A stretch of DNA of 64,000 bases from Streptomyces sioyaensis (GCF_004122735.1 NZ_SDIF01000020.1:32111-96110); one strand, 5' to 3'; shown: positions 14,032 to 24,110, counted from the stretch's first letter. Numbers and translations: made by a program. The notes: generated by a model not told the origin, from the sequence alone.

Positions 14032-15873
14032 ATGGGCCACTACAAGTCGAATCTCCGCGACATCGAGTTCAACCTCTTCGAGGTCCTCGGCCGCGACAGC
14101 GTGTACGGCACCGGACCGTTCGCGGAGATGGATGTCGACACCGCCAAGAGCGTGCTGTCCGAGATCGCCCGGCTGTCCGAGAACGAGCTGGCCGAGTCCT
14201 TCGCCGACGCCGACCGCACCCCTCCGGTCTTCGACCCGGACACCAACACCGCGCCGGTTCCGGACACCTTCAAGAAGAGCTACCAGGCCTTCATGGACGC
14301 CGAGTGGTGGCGTCTGGGCATCCCGGAGGAGCTCGGCGGCACCACCGCGCCCCGCTCCCTCCTCTGGGGCTTCGCCGAGACGATCCTGGGCGCCAACCCG
14401 GCCGTGTGGATGTACGCGTCCGGCCCCGCCTTCGCCGGTGTGCTCTTCGACGAGGGCACCGAGGAGCAGCACCGCATAGCCCAGCTGATGGTGGACAAGC
14501 AGTGGGGCTCCACCATGGTGCTCACCGAGCCGGACGCCGGTTCGGACGTCGGCGCCGGCCGCACCAAGGCCGTGCAGCAGGCGGACGGCTCCTGGCACAT
14601 CGAGGGCGTCAAGCGCTTCATCACCTCCGGTGAGCACGACATGTCCGAGAACATCGTGCACTTCGTCCTCGCCCGCCCCGAGGGCGCCGGTCCGGGCACC
14701 AAGGGCCTGTCGCTGTTCATCGTGCCGAAGTACGACTTCGACTGGGAGACCGGCGAGCTGGGCGAGCGCAACGGCGCCTACGCCACCAACGTCGAGCACA
14801 AGATGGGCCTGAAGGCCTCCAACACCTGCGAGATGACCTTCGGCGCCAACCACCCGGCCAAGGGCTGGCTGCTCGGCGAGAAGCACGACGGCATCCGCCA
14901 GATGTTCAAGATCATCGAGTTCGCGCGGATGATGGTCGGCACGAAGGCCATCGCCACCCTCTCCACCGGCTACCTCAACGCGCTGGAGTACGCCAAGGAG
15001 CGTGTGCAGGGCCCGGACCTGGCCGCCTTCACCGACAAGACCGCGCCGCGCGTCACCATCACCCACCACCCCGATGTGCGCCGCTCGCTGATGACGCAGA
15101 AGGCGTACGCCGAGGGCATGCGCGCCCTGGTGCTCTACACCGCCACGGTCCAGGACGAGATCCTCGTCAAGGAGGCCGCCGGCGAGGACGCGAGCGCCGC
15201 GGTCCGCCTCAACGACCTGCTCCTGCCGATCGTCAAGGGCTACGGCTCGGAGCGGTCCTACGAGCAGCTGGCCCAGTCCCTGCAGATCTTCGGCGGCTCC
15301 GGCTACCTGCAGGAGTACCCGATCGAGCAGTACATCCGGGACGCCAAGATCGACACCCTCTACGAGGGCACCACCGCGATCCAGGGCCAGGACTTCTTCT
15401 TCCGGAAGATCGTCCGCGACCAGGGCCAGGCGCTCACCGCCCTGTCCGAGGAGATCAAGCAGTTCCTCGCCGACAACACCGGCGGCGAGGAGCTGGCCGA
15501 GGCCCGCGGCGAGCTGGCCAAGGCCGCTGCCGACCTGGAGGCGATCGTCGGCACCATGCTGACCGACCTCGCGGCGACCGAGAAGGACGTCAAGTCCATC
15601 TACAAGGTCGGGCTGAACACCACCCGCGTGCTCATGGCCTCCGGCGATGTCGTCATCGGCTACCTGCTGCTCAAGGGTGCGGCCGTGGCCGCCGGGAAGC
15701 TGGCCGACGCCTCGGCGAAGGCTGTGTCTCCCAAGGATGTGCCCTTCTACACCGGCAAGGTCGCCGCGGCGAAGTTCTTCGCGCACAACATCCTGCCGGG
15801 CGTCGGCGTCCAGCGCGGTCTGGCCGAGAGCGTCGACCAGTCGCTGATGGAGCTCGACGAGGCCGCGTTCTAG
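14032..15873 (+). CDS. fadE: Long-type acyl-CoA dehydrogenase (FadE)
   Basis: The ATG at 14032 ([20 protein letters not shown]) has ACGGAG upstream and removes an unlikely 19-residue extension. The 613-aa protein belongs to the long acyl-CoA dehydrogenase group. It has an N-terminal helical part, an FAD-binding beta domain ([15 protein letters not shown], about 163-177), the catalytic Glu in [15 protein letters not shown] (about 442-456) and an extra C-terminal helical domain of about 150 residues. It would oxidise long-chain acyl-CoA to enoyl-CoA in beta-oxidation with FAD and electron-transferring flavoprotein. It is monocistronic, with a terminator at 15941-15970. Confidence 0.92.
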   Translation: MGHYKSNLRDIEFNLFEVLGRDSVYGTGPFAEMDVDTAKSVLSEIARLSENELAESFADADRTPPVFDPDTNTAPVPDTFKKSYQAFMDAEWWRLGIPEELGGTTAPRSLLWGFAETILGANPAVWMYASGPAFAGVLFDEGTEEQHRIAQLMVDKQWGSTMVLTEPDAGSDVGAGRTKAVQQADGSWHIEGVKRFITSGEHDMSENIVHFVLARPEGAGPGTKGLSLFIVPKYDFDWETGELGERNGAYATNVEHKMGLKASNTCEMTFGANHPAKGWLLGEKHDGIRQMFKIIEFARMMVGTKAIATLSTGYLNALEYAKERVQGPDLAAFTDKTAPRVTITHHPDVRRSLMTQKAYAEGMRALVLYTATVQDEILVKEAAGEDASAAVRLNDLLLPIVKGYGSERSYEQLAQSLQIFGGSGYLQEYPIEQYIRDAKIDTLYEGTTAIQGQDFFFRKIVRDQGQALTALSEEIKQFLADNTGGEELAEARGELAKAAADLEAIVGTMLTDLAATEKDVKSIYKVGLNTTRVLMASGDVVIGYLLLKGAAVAAGKLADASAKAVSPKDVPFYTGKVAAAKFFAHNILPGVGVQRGLAESVDQSLMELDEAAF

Positions 15874-15940
15874 GAACGCCGTCCGCAGCCCGCTGCGGCG
15901 TTCTTACAGGTTTCTCAGACTGGTCGTCCAGACTGGCGTG

Positions 15941-15970
15941 GCCCGCCTCTCTTCCCCCGGAGAGGCGGGC
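15941..15970 (+). terminator. Terminator after fadE
   Basis: GCCCGCCTCTC / GAGAGGCGGGC, an 11-bp perfect stem with an 8-nt loop, then TTCGTC. It lies 68 nt past the stop. The rest of 15874-16175 carries no gene and presumably the promoter of the aminopeptidase gene. Confidence 0.75.
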
Positions 15971-16175
15971 TTCGTCCTGTCCGGCCGCGGGCCGGCCGCG
16001 GTCCGGGTCCGTACCGCCGGTAATCCGCTCGTCTACCCAGCGAACGGGAGATAAAGCGGAATTCCCCATTCCAGCGCAGATCCGGATCCGAAACGCAGAA
16101 ATCGTGGCCGGAAGGGAACGGAGTCACAAGGCATGCGCACGAGGAATGCGCGCTCCGGCTCCTTATGCTGAATCC

Positions 16176-17471
16176 ATGACCAACTCCGCCCGCTTCGATC
16201 GCGGCCACACCGACGACCTGATGTCCTTCCTCGCCACCAGTCCGTCGCCCTACCACGCGGTGGCCAATGCGGCGGAGCGGCTGGAGAAGGCGGGTTTCCA
16301 CCAGGTCGCCGAGGTCGACGAATGGGACGGTACGCGCGGCGGGAAGTATGTGCTGCGCGGCGGAGCGATCATCGCCTGGTACGTGCCCGAGGGCGCGAGC
16401 CCCTCGACTCCGTACCGAATTGTCGGGGCTCACACCGACTCTCCCAATCTGCGGGTCAAACCGATTCCGGACACCGGTGCCCGCGGCTGGCGGCAGATCG
16501 CCGTCGAGATCTACGGCGGCACGCTGCTCAATACCTGGCTCGACCGCGATCTGGGGCTCAGCGGGCGGGTGACGCTGGCGGACGGCAGCCACCGGCTCGT
16601 CCACATCGACCGGGCGCTGCTACGGGTGCCACAACTGGCCGTGCACCTCGACCGCTCGGTGAATTCCGACGGCCTCAAGCTCGACAAGCAGCGCCACATG
16701 ACGCCGATCTGGGGCCTGGGTCAGGTGGCCGAGGGCGATCTGATCGCCTTCGTCGCCGAGGAGACCGGCGTCCCGGCCGACGACATCAAGGGCTGGGACC
16801 TGATGGTGCACAGCATCGAGGCACCCGCCTATCTGGGCCGCGACCAGGAGCTGCTGGCCGGCCCGCGGATGGACAACCTGCTGTCCGTGCACGCCGGTAC
16901 GGCCGCACTCGCCGCCGCGGCGACCGGCGGTCGCGAGCTGCCCGGCATTCCGGTCCTGGCCGCCTTCGACCACGAGGAGAACGGCAGCCAGTCCGACACC
17001 GGCGCGGACGGCCCGCTGCTCGGCACGGTGCTGGAGCGCTCGGTCTTCGCCCGCGGCGGTGCGTACGAGGACCGGGCCCGGGCCTTCGCCGGCACCCTGT
17101 GCCTGTCGTCCGACACCGGGCACGCCGTGCACCCCAACTACAGCGACCGGCATGAGCCAGGGCACCACCCGATGCCCAACGGCGGGCCGATCCTCAAGGT
17201 CAACGTCAATCAGCGCTATGCGACGGACGGCAGCGGACGGGCCGTCTTCGCGGCGGCCTGCGAGCGGGCCAGTGTGCCGTGGCAGAGCTTCGTGTCCAAC
17301 AACTCGATGCCGTGCGGGACCACCATCGGGCCGATCACCGCGGCCCGGCACGGCATCGCAACGGTCGACATCGGTGTGGCGATCCTGTCCATGCACTCGG
17401 CGCGTGAGCTGTGCGGTGCCGAGGACCCGTACCTGCTGGCGAACGCCCTGACGGCCTTCCTGGAGGGCTGA
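16176..17471 (+). CDS. M18 family aspartyl aminopeptidase
   Basis: The 431-aa protein (ATG 16176) matches M18 length. Zinc ligands are seen in the expected order: VGAHTDSPNLRVKP (His/Asp, about 87-100), the central DHEENGSQSDTGADG (Asp/Glu pair, about 266-280), CLSSDTGHAVHPNY (Asp, about 310-323) and a C-terminal MHSARELC (His, about 410). M18 enzymes are cytosolic homododecamers that remove N-terminal acidic residues from peptides. The stop is 1 nt from the TTG of the SARP-type gene, so the two are co-transcribed. Confidence 0.92.
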   Translation: MTNSARFDRGHTDDLMSFLATSPSPYHAVANAAERLEKAGFHQVAEVDEWDGTRGGKYVLRGGAIIAWYVPEGASPSTPYRIVGAHTDSPNLRVKPIPDTGARGWRQIAVEIYGGTLLNTWLDRDLGLSGRVTLADGSHRLVHIDRALLRVPQLAVHLDRSVNSDGLKLDKQRHMTPIWGLGQVAEGDLIAFVAEETGVPADDIKGWDLMVHSIEAPAYLGRDQELLAGPRMDNLLSVHAGTAALAAAATGGRELPGIPVLAAFDHEENGSQSDTGADGPLLGTVLERSVFARGGAYEDRARAFAGTLCLSSDTGHAVHPNYSDRHEPGHHPMPNGGPILKVNVNQRYATDGSGRAVFAAACERASVPWQSFVSNNSMPCGTTIGPITAARHGIATVDIGVAILSMHSARELCGAEDPYLLANALTAFLEG

Positions 17472-17472
17472 G

Positions 17473-19497
17473 TTGGACTTCTCGCTGCTCGGCCCGATCG
17501 CCGTGACGACCGGCTCCGCGGAGCTGTCGCTCGGGCCCGCCAAACGGCGCAGTGTGCTCGCGCTGCTGTTGCTGCAACCCAACACCACTGTTCCACTGGA
17601 GCAGTTGATCGACTCCCTGTGGGAGGACGAGCCGCCGGAGCATGCCCGCACGGTCGTCCAGGGGCATGTCTCGCGGCTGCGCGCCACGCTCGCCGAGGGC
17701 GGTGCGGAGGCGTACGGCATCGAGCTGGCCACGCACGGCTCCGCCTATCTGCTGCGGCTGCCGGAGGAGCTGATCGACGCCCACCGGTTCGGTGAGCTGG
17801 TGACCCTGGCGCGCCCCGAGGCGGCGCCGGCCGATGCCGTACCACTGCTGCGCGAGGCGCTGGGACTGTGGCGGGGCCCCGCCCTGACCGGCACGGTCAC
17901 CAGCCCGCCCTTCGCGGCCGCCGCCCATGCGCTGGAGGAGCGCCGGCTGACGGCCGTGGAGGCACTCGGGCGGGCGTACGGCGCGCTCGGCGAGCACGAG
18001 CAGGCGGCCGCGATCCTGTACTCCGCGGCCGTCAACCACCCTTTGCGTGAAGGCCTGATCGCCGGGCTGATGCGGGCACTGTTCCGTACGGGACGGCAGT
18101 CCGACGCGCTGGAGTGGTTCCACCGCACCCGGCGGCTGCTCAACGAGGAGCTGGGCGTCGACCCCGGCGAGCGGCTGCGCGGCGCGTACGAGGAGATCCT
18201 GCGGGCGGAGGCGGCCGGGCAGCAGCGGAAAGCCGCGGCCCAGCCCTCGGGCGCTTCCGGCGGGGAGCCCGCGGGAGGGCCTCGTTCCGCGACGGCCGGC
18301 GCGGCGCCCCCCGCCACGGGCGAGCCGCAGCTGCCTGCCCAGGGGAGCAGCGGTACGGCGACGCACGACGCAGCTGCCGCACCGGCGAAGAGCGGTCCGC
18401 GGGCGGGCGCGACGGGCGGATCGGGCCCCGCGCGGGCCGGTGCCCCCCGGCTGCTGCCCCGCCCACCGGCCCGCTTCCTGGGCCGGGAGCACCAACTCAC
18501 CTCCCTGACCTCGGCCTTGACGGACCGTACGACCGGCGAGAGCCCGCTCACGGTCGTGGCGGGGCCGGCCGGTGTCGGCAAGACGGCCTGCGCCGTGCAG
18601 TGGGCGCATCTGCACGCCGGGGCCTTCCCCGACGGCCAGCTCTTCGCCGATCTGCGCGGCTTCGGCGAGGGCGATGAGGCGGCGCCGGCCGAGATCCTGC
18701 GCGACTTCCTGCTGGCGCTGGGCACCCCGCCGGAGCGGGTGCCCGGCTCCGCCCAGGCCGCCTCGGCGCTGTTCCGCTCGCTGGTCGCGGAGCGCCGGCT
18801 GCTGGTCGTCCTCGACAATGCGCGCAGTTCGGCGCAGGTACGGCCGCTGCTGCCCGGTGGCCCGCACTGCGCCACGGTCGTCACCAGCCGCAGTCGTCTC
18901 GACGGTCTGGTCGCCACCGACTGCGCCCGGCCGGTCGGTCTCCAGGCGCTGGGCCACGAGGAGGGCGCGGCGCTGCTCGGCGCGATGCTCGGCCCGGAGC
19001 GGGTCGCCGAGGACCCGGCCGCCGCGCGGGAACTGGTCGACCTGTGCGACGGGCTGCCGCTGGCGCTGCGGGCCGCGGCCGCCCAGCTGACCGCCCGGCC
19101 ACGCTGGCGGCTGGCCCGGCTGGCCGCGGCGCTGCACGACGAACGGCGGCGGCTCGCGCTGCTGTCGGCGGAGGACGCCGGAGTCGCGGCGGCGCTGCGG
19201 ATGTCCGTCGCCCGGCTGTCGGCGGATGACGCCCGGCTGCTCAGCGCACTCGCGACGACCTCGGACGGGCACCTCAACGCCTCGGCGGCGGCGGCGCTCG
19301 CCGGGTACGACCAGGAGCGCACCCAGGACGCCCTGGACCGGCTCGCGGAGATGCATCTGGTGGACGAAGAGGCCACCGACGTCTACACCATCAGCACGCT
19401 GACGCAGTTGTTCGCACGGGACGAGCACGGCGAGAGCGGGGAGGCCGGCAGGAACAGCCCGGGTGACGGGGGGAGCGGGAGCGACGGGCGCGGCTGA
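17473..19497 (+). CDS. SARP/AfsR-type regulator with BTAD and NB-ARC domains
   Basis: The TTG start has GGAGG 8-9 nt upstream inside the end of the aminopeptidase gene. The 674-aa protein has a winged-helix OmpR-like DNA-binding domain (about 1-90), a bacterial transcriptional activation domain of TPR repeats (about 95-240), an Ala/Gly/Pro-rich linker (about 245-330) and an NB-ARC ATPase with Walker A VAGPAGVGKTA (about 363-373) and RLLVVLDNA (about 440). It lacks the C-terminal TPR sensor of full-length AfsR (about 990 aa). Such proteins activate secondary-metabolite or morphological genes. Nothing nearby is an obvious target cluster. Confidence 0.88.
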   Translation: MDFSLLGPIAVTTGSAELSLGPAKRRSVLALLLLQPNTTVPLEQLIDSLWEDEPPEHARTVVQGHVSRLRATLAEGGAEAYGIELATHGSAYLLRLPEELIDAHRFGELVTLARPEAAPADAVPLLREALGLWRGPALTGTVTSPPFAAAAHALEERRLTAVEALGRAYGALGEHEQAAAILYSAAVNHPLREGLIAGLMRALFRTGRQSDALEWFHRTRRLLNEELGVDPGERLRGAYEEILRAEAAGQQRKAAAQPSGASGGEPAGGPRSATAGAAPPATGEPQLPAQGSSGTATHDAAAAPAKSGPRAGATGGSGPARAGAPRLLPRPPARFLGREHQLTSLTSALTDRTTGESPLTVVAGPAGVGKTACAVQWAHLHAGAFPDGQLFADLRGFGEGDEAAPAEILRDFLLALGTPPERVPGSAQAASALFRSLVAERRLLVVLDNARSSAQVRPLLPGGPHCATVVTSRSRLDGLVATDCARPVGLQALGHEEGAALLGAMLGPERVAEDPAAARELVDLCDGLPLALRAAAAQLTARPRWRLARLAAALHDERRRLALLSAEDAGVAAALRMSVARLSADDARLLSALATTSDGHLNASAAAALAGYDQERTQDALDRLAEMHLVDEEATDVYTISTLTQLFARDEHGESGEAGRNSPGDGGSGSDGRG

Positions 19498-19662
19498 ACC
19501 GTGCCCGCGTCCGTCCCGCGTGCGGGAGCGTTAGGCGCACGTTAGTGGCACGGCAGCGGCGGGCCGCAGTCTGGTGATCAGGCCGCAGGGGGAGACCTCA
19601 GGCCGGACCGCAGGGCGTACCGCAGACGCGGTGCGGGCCACCCGAACCCGGGGGAGACCGAC

Positions 19663-20490
19663 ATGCCGCGCAGCCACACCCGCTCCGAGACCGTCCTGGA
19701 GACCGGTGCCAGGGCCGGTACCGGTGGCCCCGGCACGGGACGGACCGTCCGCCGCCGTACGCTGCGGATCGCGTCGGCCGGGCTGACCGCCGTCGCCGCG
19801 CTCACCCTCACCGCCTGCGGCGGCCAGGACAACCCGCTCCAGACCAGCGCCGCCAAGCCGTTCCACCCGCAGTCCCAGGAGGCCGACGTCCCGGTGTCCG
19901 GGGGCGGCGGTGCTGCCGCACCGGGCGGCCTGCAGGCCGACGGCGGACGGGCGCAGCAGACATCCGCGGGGCGCGGCGGCACCGACGGCGGCGTGGAGGC
20001 CGGGGCGGACGGCCTCACGGTCAGCACGCGCAGTGCGGGCGGAGGTGGCAACGGCACCGTCCGGCACACCGCCTGCGGCGCCGCGAAGGTCCGCATCGTC
20101 GCCAGACTGCTGACCCGGCCGGTCAACCATCTGCTGCTGGCGGCCACCAACACCTCCGGCGCCCCCTGCGATCTCCACCTCGCCCCCGACCTCCGCTTCG
20201 ACGACGCACCGTCGCCGCTCCCCGAGCTGTCGGCCAGCAAGCCGTCGGCCGTGGTCACCCTCGCCCCCGGCGAGACCGGCTATGCGGGCGTGCTGACCTC
20301 GTCCGCCGCCGGCTCCGGCCGCCACGGCCGCACCGCCACCTCACTCTCCGTCAGCCTCCCCGGACGCGACGGCAAGGGCAGCATCGGCGGCTCGGCGGCC
20401 GTGGCGCTCCCCGGCGGCGCGGCGTACGTCGACGACAGCGCTTGGGTGACGTACTGGCAGCCGGACGTGCGCGAGGCGACGGCCTGGTGA
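19663..20490 (+). CDS. DUF4232-type lipoprotein
   Basis: The ATG has GGGGGAGA upstream. Residues about 30-52 form a lipoprotein signal ending in LTAC (lipobox), preceded by an unusually long Arg/Thr/Gly N-region. A Gly/Ala-rich spacer leads to the DUF4232 beta-sandwich (about 130-275) with the paired Cys pattern (RHTACGAAKV…GAPCDLHLAP). These surface lipoproteins are abundant in Streptomyces and of unknown function. A second member follows at 20971. Confidence 0.85.
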   Translation: MPRSHTRSETVLETGARAGTGGPGTGRTVRRRTLRIASAGLTAVAALTLTACGGQDNPLQTSAAKPFHPQSQEADVPVSGGGGAAAPGGLQADGGRAQQTSAGRGGTDGGVEAGADGLTVSTRSAGGGGNGTVRHTACGAAKVRIVARLLTRPVNHLLLAATNTSGAPCDLHLAPDLRFDDAPSPLPELSASKPSAVVTLAPGETGYAGVLTSSAAGSGRHGRTATSLSVSLPGRDGKGSIGGSAAVALPGGAAYVDDSAWVTYWQPDVREATAW

Positions 20491-20545
20491 GCCGCCGTTG
20501 AAGCAGCGCTGATGAGCCACCCTTCGGTGAGCCGTCCCTGAACCA

Positions 20546-20573
20546 GGGCGCCCGCATCCCCCAGCGGGCGCCC
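20546..20573 (+). terminator. Terminator after the first DUF4232 gene
   Basis: GGGCGCCCGC / GCGGGCGCCC perfect 10-bp stem with an 8-nt loop followed by TTTGCTG. Confidence 0.8.
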
Positions 20574-20722
20574 TTTGCTGTGTCCGCCGTCCCGTCATGT
20601 CTCGACCGGCGGCCCGTACCCTCCCGGATTCCTTACGCCGGTGCGGGGCACTCACGCCCAAAGGCCCGGAGCACCTCAGCGACAACGAACCTCCGGGCCG
20701 GAATCCCACGCGGCGTCCCGGG

Positions 20723-20736
20723 GTTTCACGTGAAAC
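20723..20736. promoter_or_regulatory. parS: parS (ParB-binding site) 1
   Basis: GTTTCACGTGAAAC, the exact 14-bp Streptomyces parS palindrome, in the intergenic region between the two DUF4232 genes. Confidence 0.9.
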
Positions 20737-20772
20737 GCCACCGGCTGATCCGGATCCGGTCCGGGGCGTGAT

Positions 20773-20815
20773 GCGAGGGACACTTCCGCCACAGGGGAGC
20801 GGAAGTGCCCCTCGC
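20773..20815. terminator. Long hairpin upstream of the second DUF4232 gene
   Basis: GCGAGGGACACTTCCGC pairs with GCGGAAGTGCCCCTCGC (one mismatch) across a 9-nt loop. It has no T-run and lies 156 nt before the next start codon, so it may be a second terminator or an mRNA leader structure. The stretch 20491-20970 holds this, the terminator and parS but no gene. Confidence 0.5.
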
Positions 20816-20970
20816 GCGCAGGAGTGCGCGGCCGCATTGCACCGCAAGCATGGCGAACCCGGCGTCAGCCCGAAGGAAATGGAGGCGCGCCTCCGGCAGT
20901 GGATATCGTGGCCGTGCCCATGACAGACGCGCCTCGCTGACACCGCAGCAATCCACGGGGGAAACCAACC

Positions 20971-21645
20971 ATGACCGCACGCCGCTCCCGCCACCGCTCC
21001 GCCGCGTACGCCGCACTGGCGCTCGGACTGGCCGGCTCGCTCGCGCTGACCGGCTGCAACAGCCACTCGTCGAAGAAGTCGAAGAAGTCGAAGAAGTCGT
21101 CCTCGGTGTCGAAGTCGTCCTCGTCGTCTTCCAAGAGCAAGAAGCGCAAGATCATCGGTGGCGGTGCGGCCGCGGCGGGAGCGGGGGCGGCATCGCGGCG
21201 GGTGCCCGACTGCTTCCCGAGCACGTACAAGGTCACGTTCTCCCAGCAGAGCGGCCCCGACAGCCACGTCACGGTGAAGTTCAAGAACACCGCCGGCCGC
21301 GACTGCACGCTGTACAACGCCCCGCTGCTGCGCTTCAACAACGCCAAGAGCCCGCTGCCGCTGCTGCAGGGCACACCCGGTCACCTCGACGGCACCCGTC
21401 TGACCGTGCCCGCCCACGGCTACGCCTACGCGGTCCTCCCCACCAACACCGCGGCCACCAAGGGCACCGAGCAGAAGTCGGTGACCATCGACTTCATGGG
21501 TGTCTCGGCGAGCTCCGTCACGCACGGTCCGGTCACCGTCAACTTCGCGGAGAAGCGGCTGCACCTCTCCGTCGGCAAGACCAAGGTCACCAACTGGACG
21601 TCGAGCGTCCACGGTGCCCAGCTGGCGGCCGGCGTCGGGAAGTAG
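20971..21645 (+). CDS. DUF4232-type lipoprotein with Ser/Lys-rich linker
   Basis: The 224-aa product has a signal peptide ending in LTGC (about residue 27). An extreme Ser/Lys tract (NSHSSKKSKKSKKSSS… to SKKRK, about 28-60) follows, then a Gly/Ala stretch and a DUF4232 domain (about 75-220) with Cys pairs (VPDCFPS…RDCTLYN). Function unknown; an exported, probably lipid-anchored protein whose basic tract could contact wall polymers (inference). Confidence 0.85.
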   Translation: MTARRSRHRSAAYAALALGLAGSLALTGCNSHSSKKSKKSKKSSSVSKSSSSSSKSKKRKIIGGGAAAAGAGAASRRVPDCFPSTYKVTFSQQSGPDSHVTVKFKNTAGRDCTLYNAPLLRFNNAKSPLPLLQGTPGHLDGTRLTVPAHGYAYAVLPTNTAATKGTEQKSVTIDFMGVSASSVTHGPVTVNFAEKRLHLSVGKTKVTNWTSSVHGAQLAAGVGK

Positions 21646-21670
21646 CCCGGCACCACAGCGACCGGCCGAG

Positions 21671-21697
21671 CGCCCGGGCCGCCACCGGGCCCGGGCG
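21671..21697. terminator. Bidirectional terminator
   Basis: CGCCCGGGCC / GGCCCGGGCG 10-bp stem with a 7-nt loop between the convergent lipoprotein and thioredoxin/NHL genes. Confidence 0.65.
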
Positions 21698-21706
21698 GTC
21701 CTGCGT

Positions 21707-23515
21707 CTACTCCGCGTCCATCCCCGCGAGGACCAGCCCCAGCCGGGCCGCCCCGCCCTCGGCGATCTCGACCGGAACGCCCCAGTCCTGCTGGTGCACA
21801 TGGCAGGCGGGGTACTCGATGTCCGGGGCGTCGTCGCAGGACGCGGCCATCGCCGAGACATGCAGCACCCCCTCGGTCACGCCGTCCGCGAGCACCAGGT
21901 CGCGGCCGAGGTCGGTGCCCGCGCCCGCGCCCTCGGCGAGCAGCTCCGGCGGGGTCGCGCTGACCAGCAGCCGCGTCGACGGGCCGTAGCGGGTGTCGAG
22001 CTTCTGACCCGCGGGAGCCTGGAAGACCACCTTCAGCCGCAGTGCGCCCGGGGCGACCCGGGTGGCCGCGCGCTGGGTGTGGTGCGCCACCGCCTCGACG
22101 CGGACCGCCTCCTCGGGCAGCCGCAGCCTGGTCAGCCGGTGCCGGGCCGACTCCACTACCACGATGTCGTCGTCGACGAGCACCGCGGCGGACGGCTCCC
22201 GCAGATCCGTCGCCAGCGTCGTCACCTCACCGCTCGCGGGGTCGAAGCGGCGCAGCGCGTGGTTGTAGGTGTCCGCGATAGCCACCGAACCGTCGGGCAG
22301 CGCGGTCAGGCCCAGCGGGTGCTGGAGCAGCGCCTGGCCGGCGGCGCCGTCGCGGTGCCCGAAGTCGAAGAGGCCGGTGCCGACGGCGGTACGGACGACA
22401 TAGCCGTCGCCCGTCCCGGTGGGCTCCACCCAGCGGACCGCGCTGGTCTCGGAGTCGGCCAGCCACAGCCGCTCGCCGGCCGCCGCCAGCCCGGACGGCT
22501 GGGCGAACCAGGCCTCGGCGGCCGGGCCGTCCACCAGGCCCTCGTTGGTGGTGCCGGCCGCCACCTCGACCGTGCCGGTGGCCGGGTCGTACGTCCACAG
22601 CTGATGCACCCCGGCCATCGCGATCCACAGCCGGTCCCGCCACCAGGCGAGGTCCCACGGCGAGGAGAGCGCCACCTCGCGCGCCGGGCCCGAGGTCGGC
22701 GAGCCCTGCCACCACTGCGTGCCGGTGCCGGCCACCGTCTCCAGCGCGCCGCTCTCGGGGTCGAAGACCCGGATGGCGTGGTTGACCGTGTCCGCCACGG
22801 CCACCGTGCCGTCGGGCAGCAGCGCCAGGCCCTGCGGCTCGTTGAAGGAATCGGGGGTCAGCCCGCGCGCACCGGAGCCGATGCGGCGCAGCACCTGCTC
22901 GCCGTCCGCCGCCAGCTCCACCAGCTGATGGCGCGTGGTGTCCGAGACCAGGAAGCTGCCGTGCGGCAGCCGGACGGCCTTGCCGGGGAAGCGCAGATCG
23001 GTGGCGACCGGCTCCGGCGGTACGTAGGGGCCGTCGCCGCGGCGCAGCGTGCCCTTCGCCGTGTGCTCGGCCTCCAGCTCCTCGACCAGCTTCTCGATCG
23101 CGTGCGCATGGCCCTCGCCGGCGTGCTGGGCGACGACATAGCCCTCAGGGTCGATCACCACGAGCGTCGGCCAGGCCCTGACCGCGTACTGCTTCCACGT
23201 GGCGAGCTCGGGGTCGTCGAGGACCGGATGCTCCACGCCATAGCGCTCCACGGCGTCCACGACCGCCTGGTGCTCGGCCTCGTGCACGAACTTCGGGGAG
23301 TGCACACCGACGATCACGACCGTGTCGCGGTGACGCTCCTCCAGCGCCCGCAGCTCGTCCAGGACATGCAGACAGTTCACACAGCAAAAGGTCCAGAAAT
23401 CCAGGACGACAATGCGTCCGCGCAGGTCGGAGAGGGTCAGATCCTTGTTGCCGGTGTTCAGCCAGCCGCCCTTGCCGACCAGCTCGGGGGCGCGGACGCG
23501 TGCACGTGAAGCCAT
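21707..23515 (-). CDS. Thioredoxin-like/NHL-repeat protein (NHLRC2-like)
   Basis: The ATG at 23515 (MASRARVRAPELVGKGG) gives 602 aa. The N-terminal thioredoxin-like domain (about 10-150) carries CCVNC at the position of the CxxC motif (FWTFCCVNCLHVLDEL). Six NHL beta-propeller repeats follow (about 165-490; for example GLALLPDGTVAVADTVNHAIRVFD), then a C-terminal beta domain. The same order is found in animal NHLRC2 and its bacterial homologues, whose role in redox or protein quality is not settled. No export signal is seen. It is divergent from the LURP-one-like gene, with only 64 nt between starts. Confidence 0.88.
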   Translation of the reverse strand: MASRARVRAPELVGKGGWLNTGNKDLTLSDLRGRIVVLDFWTFCCVNCLHVLDELRALEERHRDTVVIVGVHSPKFVHEAEHQAVVDAVERYGVEHPVLDDPELATWKQYAVRAWPTLVVIDPEGYVVAQHAGEGHAHAIEKLVEELEAEHTAKGTLRRGDGPYVPPEPVATDLRFPGKAVRLPHGSFLVSDTTRHQLVELAADGEQVLRRIGSGARGLTPDSFNEPQGLALLPDGTVAVADTVNHAIRVFDPESGALETVAGTGTQWWQGSPTSGPAREVALSSPWDLAWWRDRLWIAMAGVHQLWTYDPATGTVEVAAGTTNEGLVDGPAAEAWFAQPSGLAAAGERLWLADSETSAVRWVEPTGTGDGYVVRTAVGTGLFDFGHRDGAAGQALLQHPLGLTALPDGSVAIADTYNHALRRFDPASGEVTTLATDLREPSAAVLVDDDIVVVESARHRLTRLRLPEEAVRVEAVAHHTQRAATRVAPGALRLKVVFQAPAGQKLDTRYGPSTRLLVSATPPELLAEGAGAGTDLGRDLVLADGVTEGVLHVSAMAASCDDAPDIEYPACHVHQQDWGVPVEIAEGGAARLGLVLAGMDAE

Positions 23516-23579
23516 GTGGACATTCAACGTCACTCCGGTGCGTGCACATTCCGCAGGCCCCCTGGGGAACACGTCACCC

Positions 23580-24110
23580 ATGCTGCAATCTCCCGGGGAG
23601 CCGGCCCCGCATTCGCGTAAGTACCTGGTCCGTGACCGCATTTTCGGTATCGGTGACGACTACTGGATCGAGGACGAGCACGGGCGGCACGCCTTCCTCG
23701 TGGACGGGAAGGCGCTGCGGCTGCGGGAAACCTTCGAGCTGAAGGACCCGGAGCGGCGGGTGCTGGTCACCATCCGCAAGAAGATGCTCAGCCTGCGCGA
23801 CACGATGACCATCGAGCGGGACGACAAACCGCTGGCCACGATCAGGCGCAAGCGGCTCTCGCTGCTGCGCAACCACTATCGCGTCGAGCTGGTGGACGGC
23901 ACCGAACTGGACGTCAGCGGAAAGATCTTCGACCGGGAGTTCGCGATCGAGTACGAGGGGGAGCTGCTCGCCGAGATCTCACGACGCTGGCTGACCGTGC
24001 GCGACACCTACGCGGTCAACGTCGTGCGGGGGGAGGCGGATCCGGCGCTGCTCATCGCCGTCACGGTCGGTGTGATCCGGCTGGCGGAGCGGGAGCGCGG
24101 CGAGGACTGA
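23580..24110 (+). CDS. LURP-one-related (phospholipid scramblase-like barrel) protein
   Basis: From ATG 23580 the 176-aa protein is a run of beta strands with YLVRDRIFGIGDDYWIEDEHG, then repeated 'L.L..P…V.I..K.LSLRDTMTI' units, the pattern of the LURP-one/Tubby-like barrel family. No signal peptide or catalytic motif. Biological role unknown in bacteria. Confidence 0.8.
   Translation: MLQSPGEPAPHSRKYLVRDRIFGIGDDYWIEDEHGRHAFLVDGKALRLRETFELKDPERRVLVTIRKKMLSLRDTMTIERDDKPLATIRRKRLSLLRNHYRVELVDGTELDVSGKIFDREFAIEYEGELLAEISRRWLTVRDTYAVNVVRGEADPALLIAVTVGVIRLAERERGED

Noticed and set aside
13954..15786. 610-aa frame antisense to the long acyl-CoA dehydrogenase
   Set aside because: Typical high-GC antisense shadow: Gly/Leu/Val/Arg-rich without domains, fully inside a clear FadE gene.
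17335..19428. Long frames antisense to the SARP/NB-ARC gene
   Set aside because: Shadow reading of a high-GC gene, no domain pattern.
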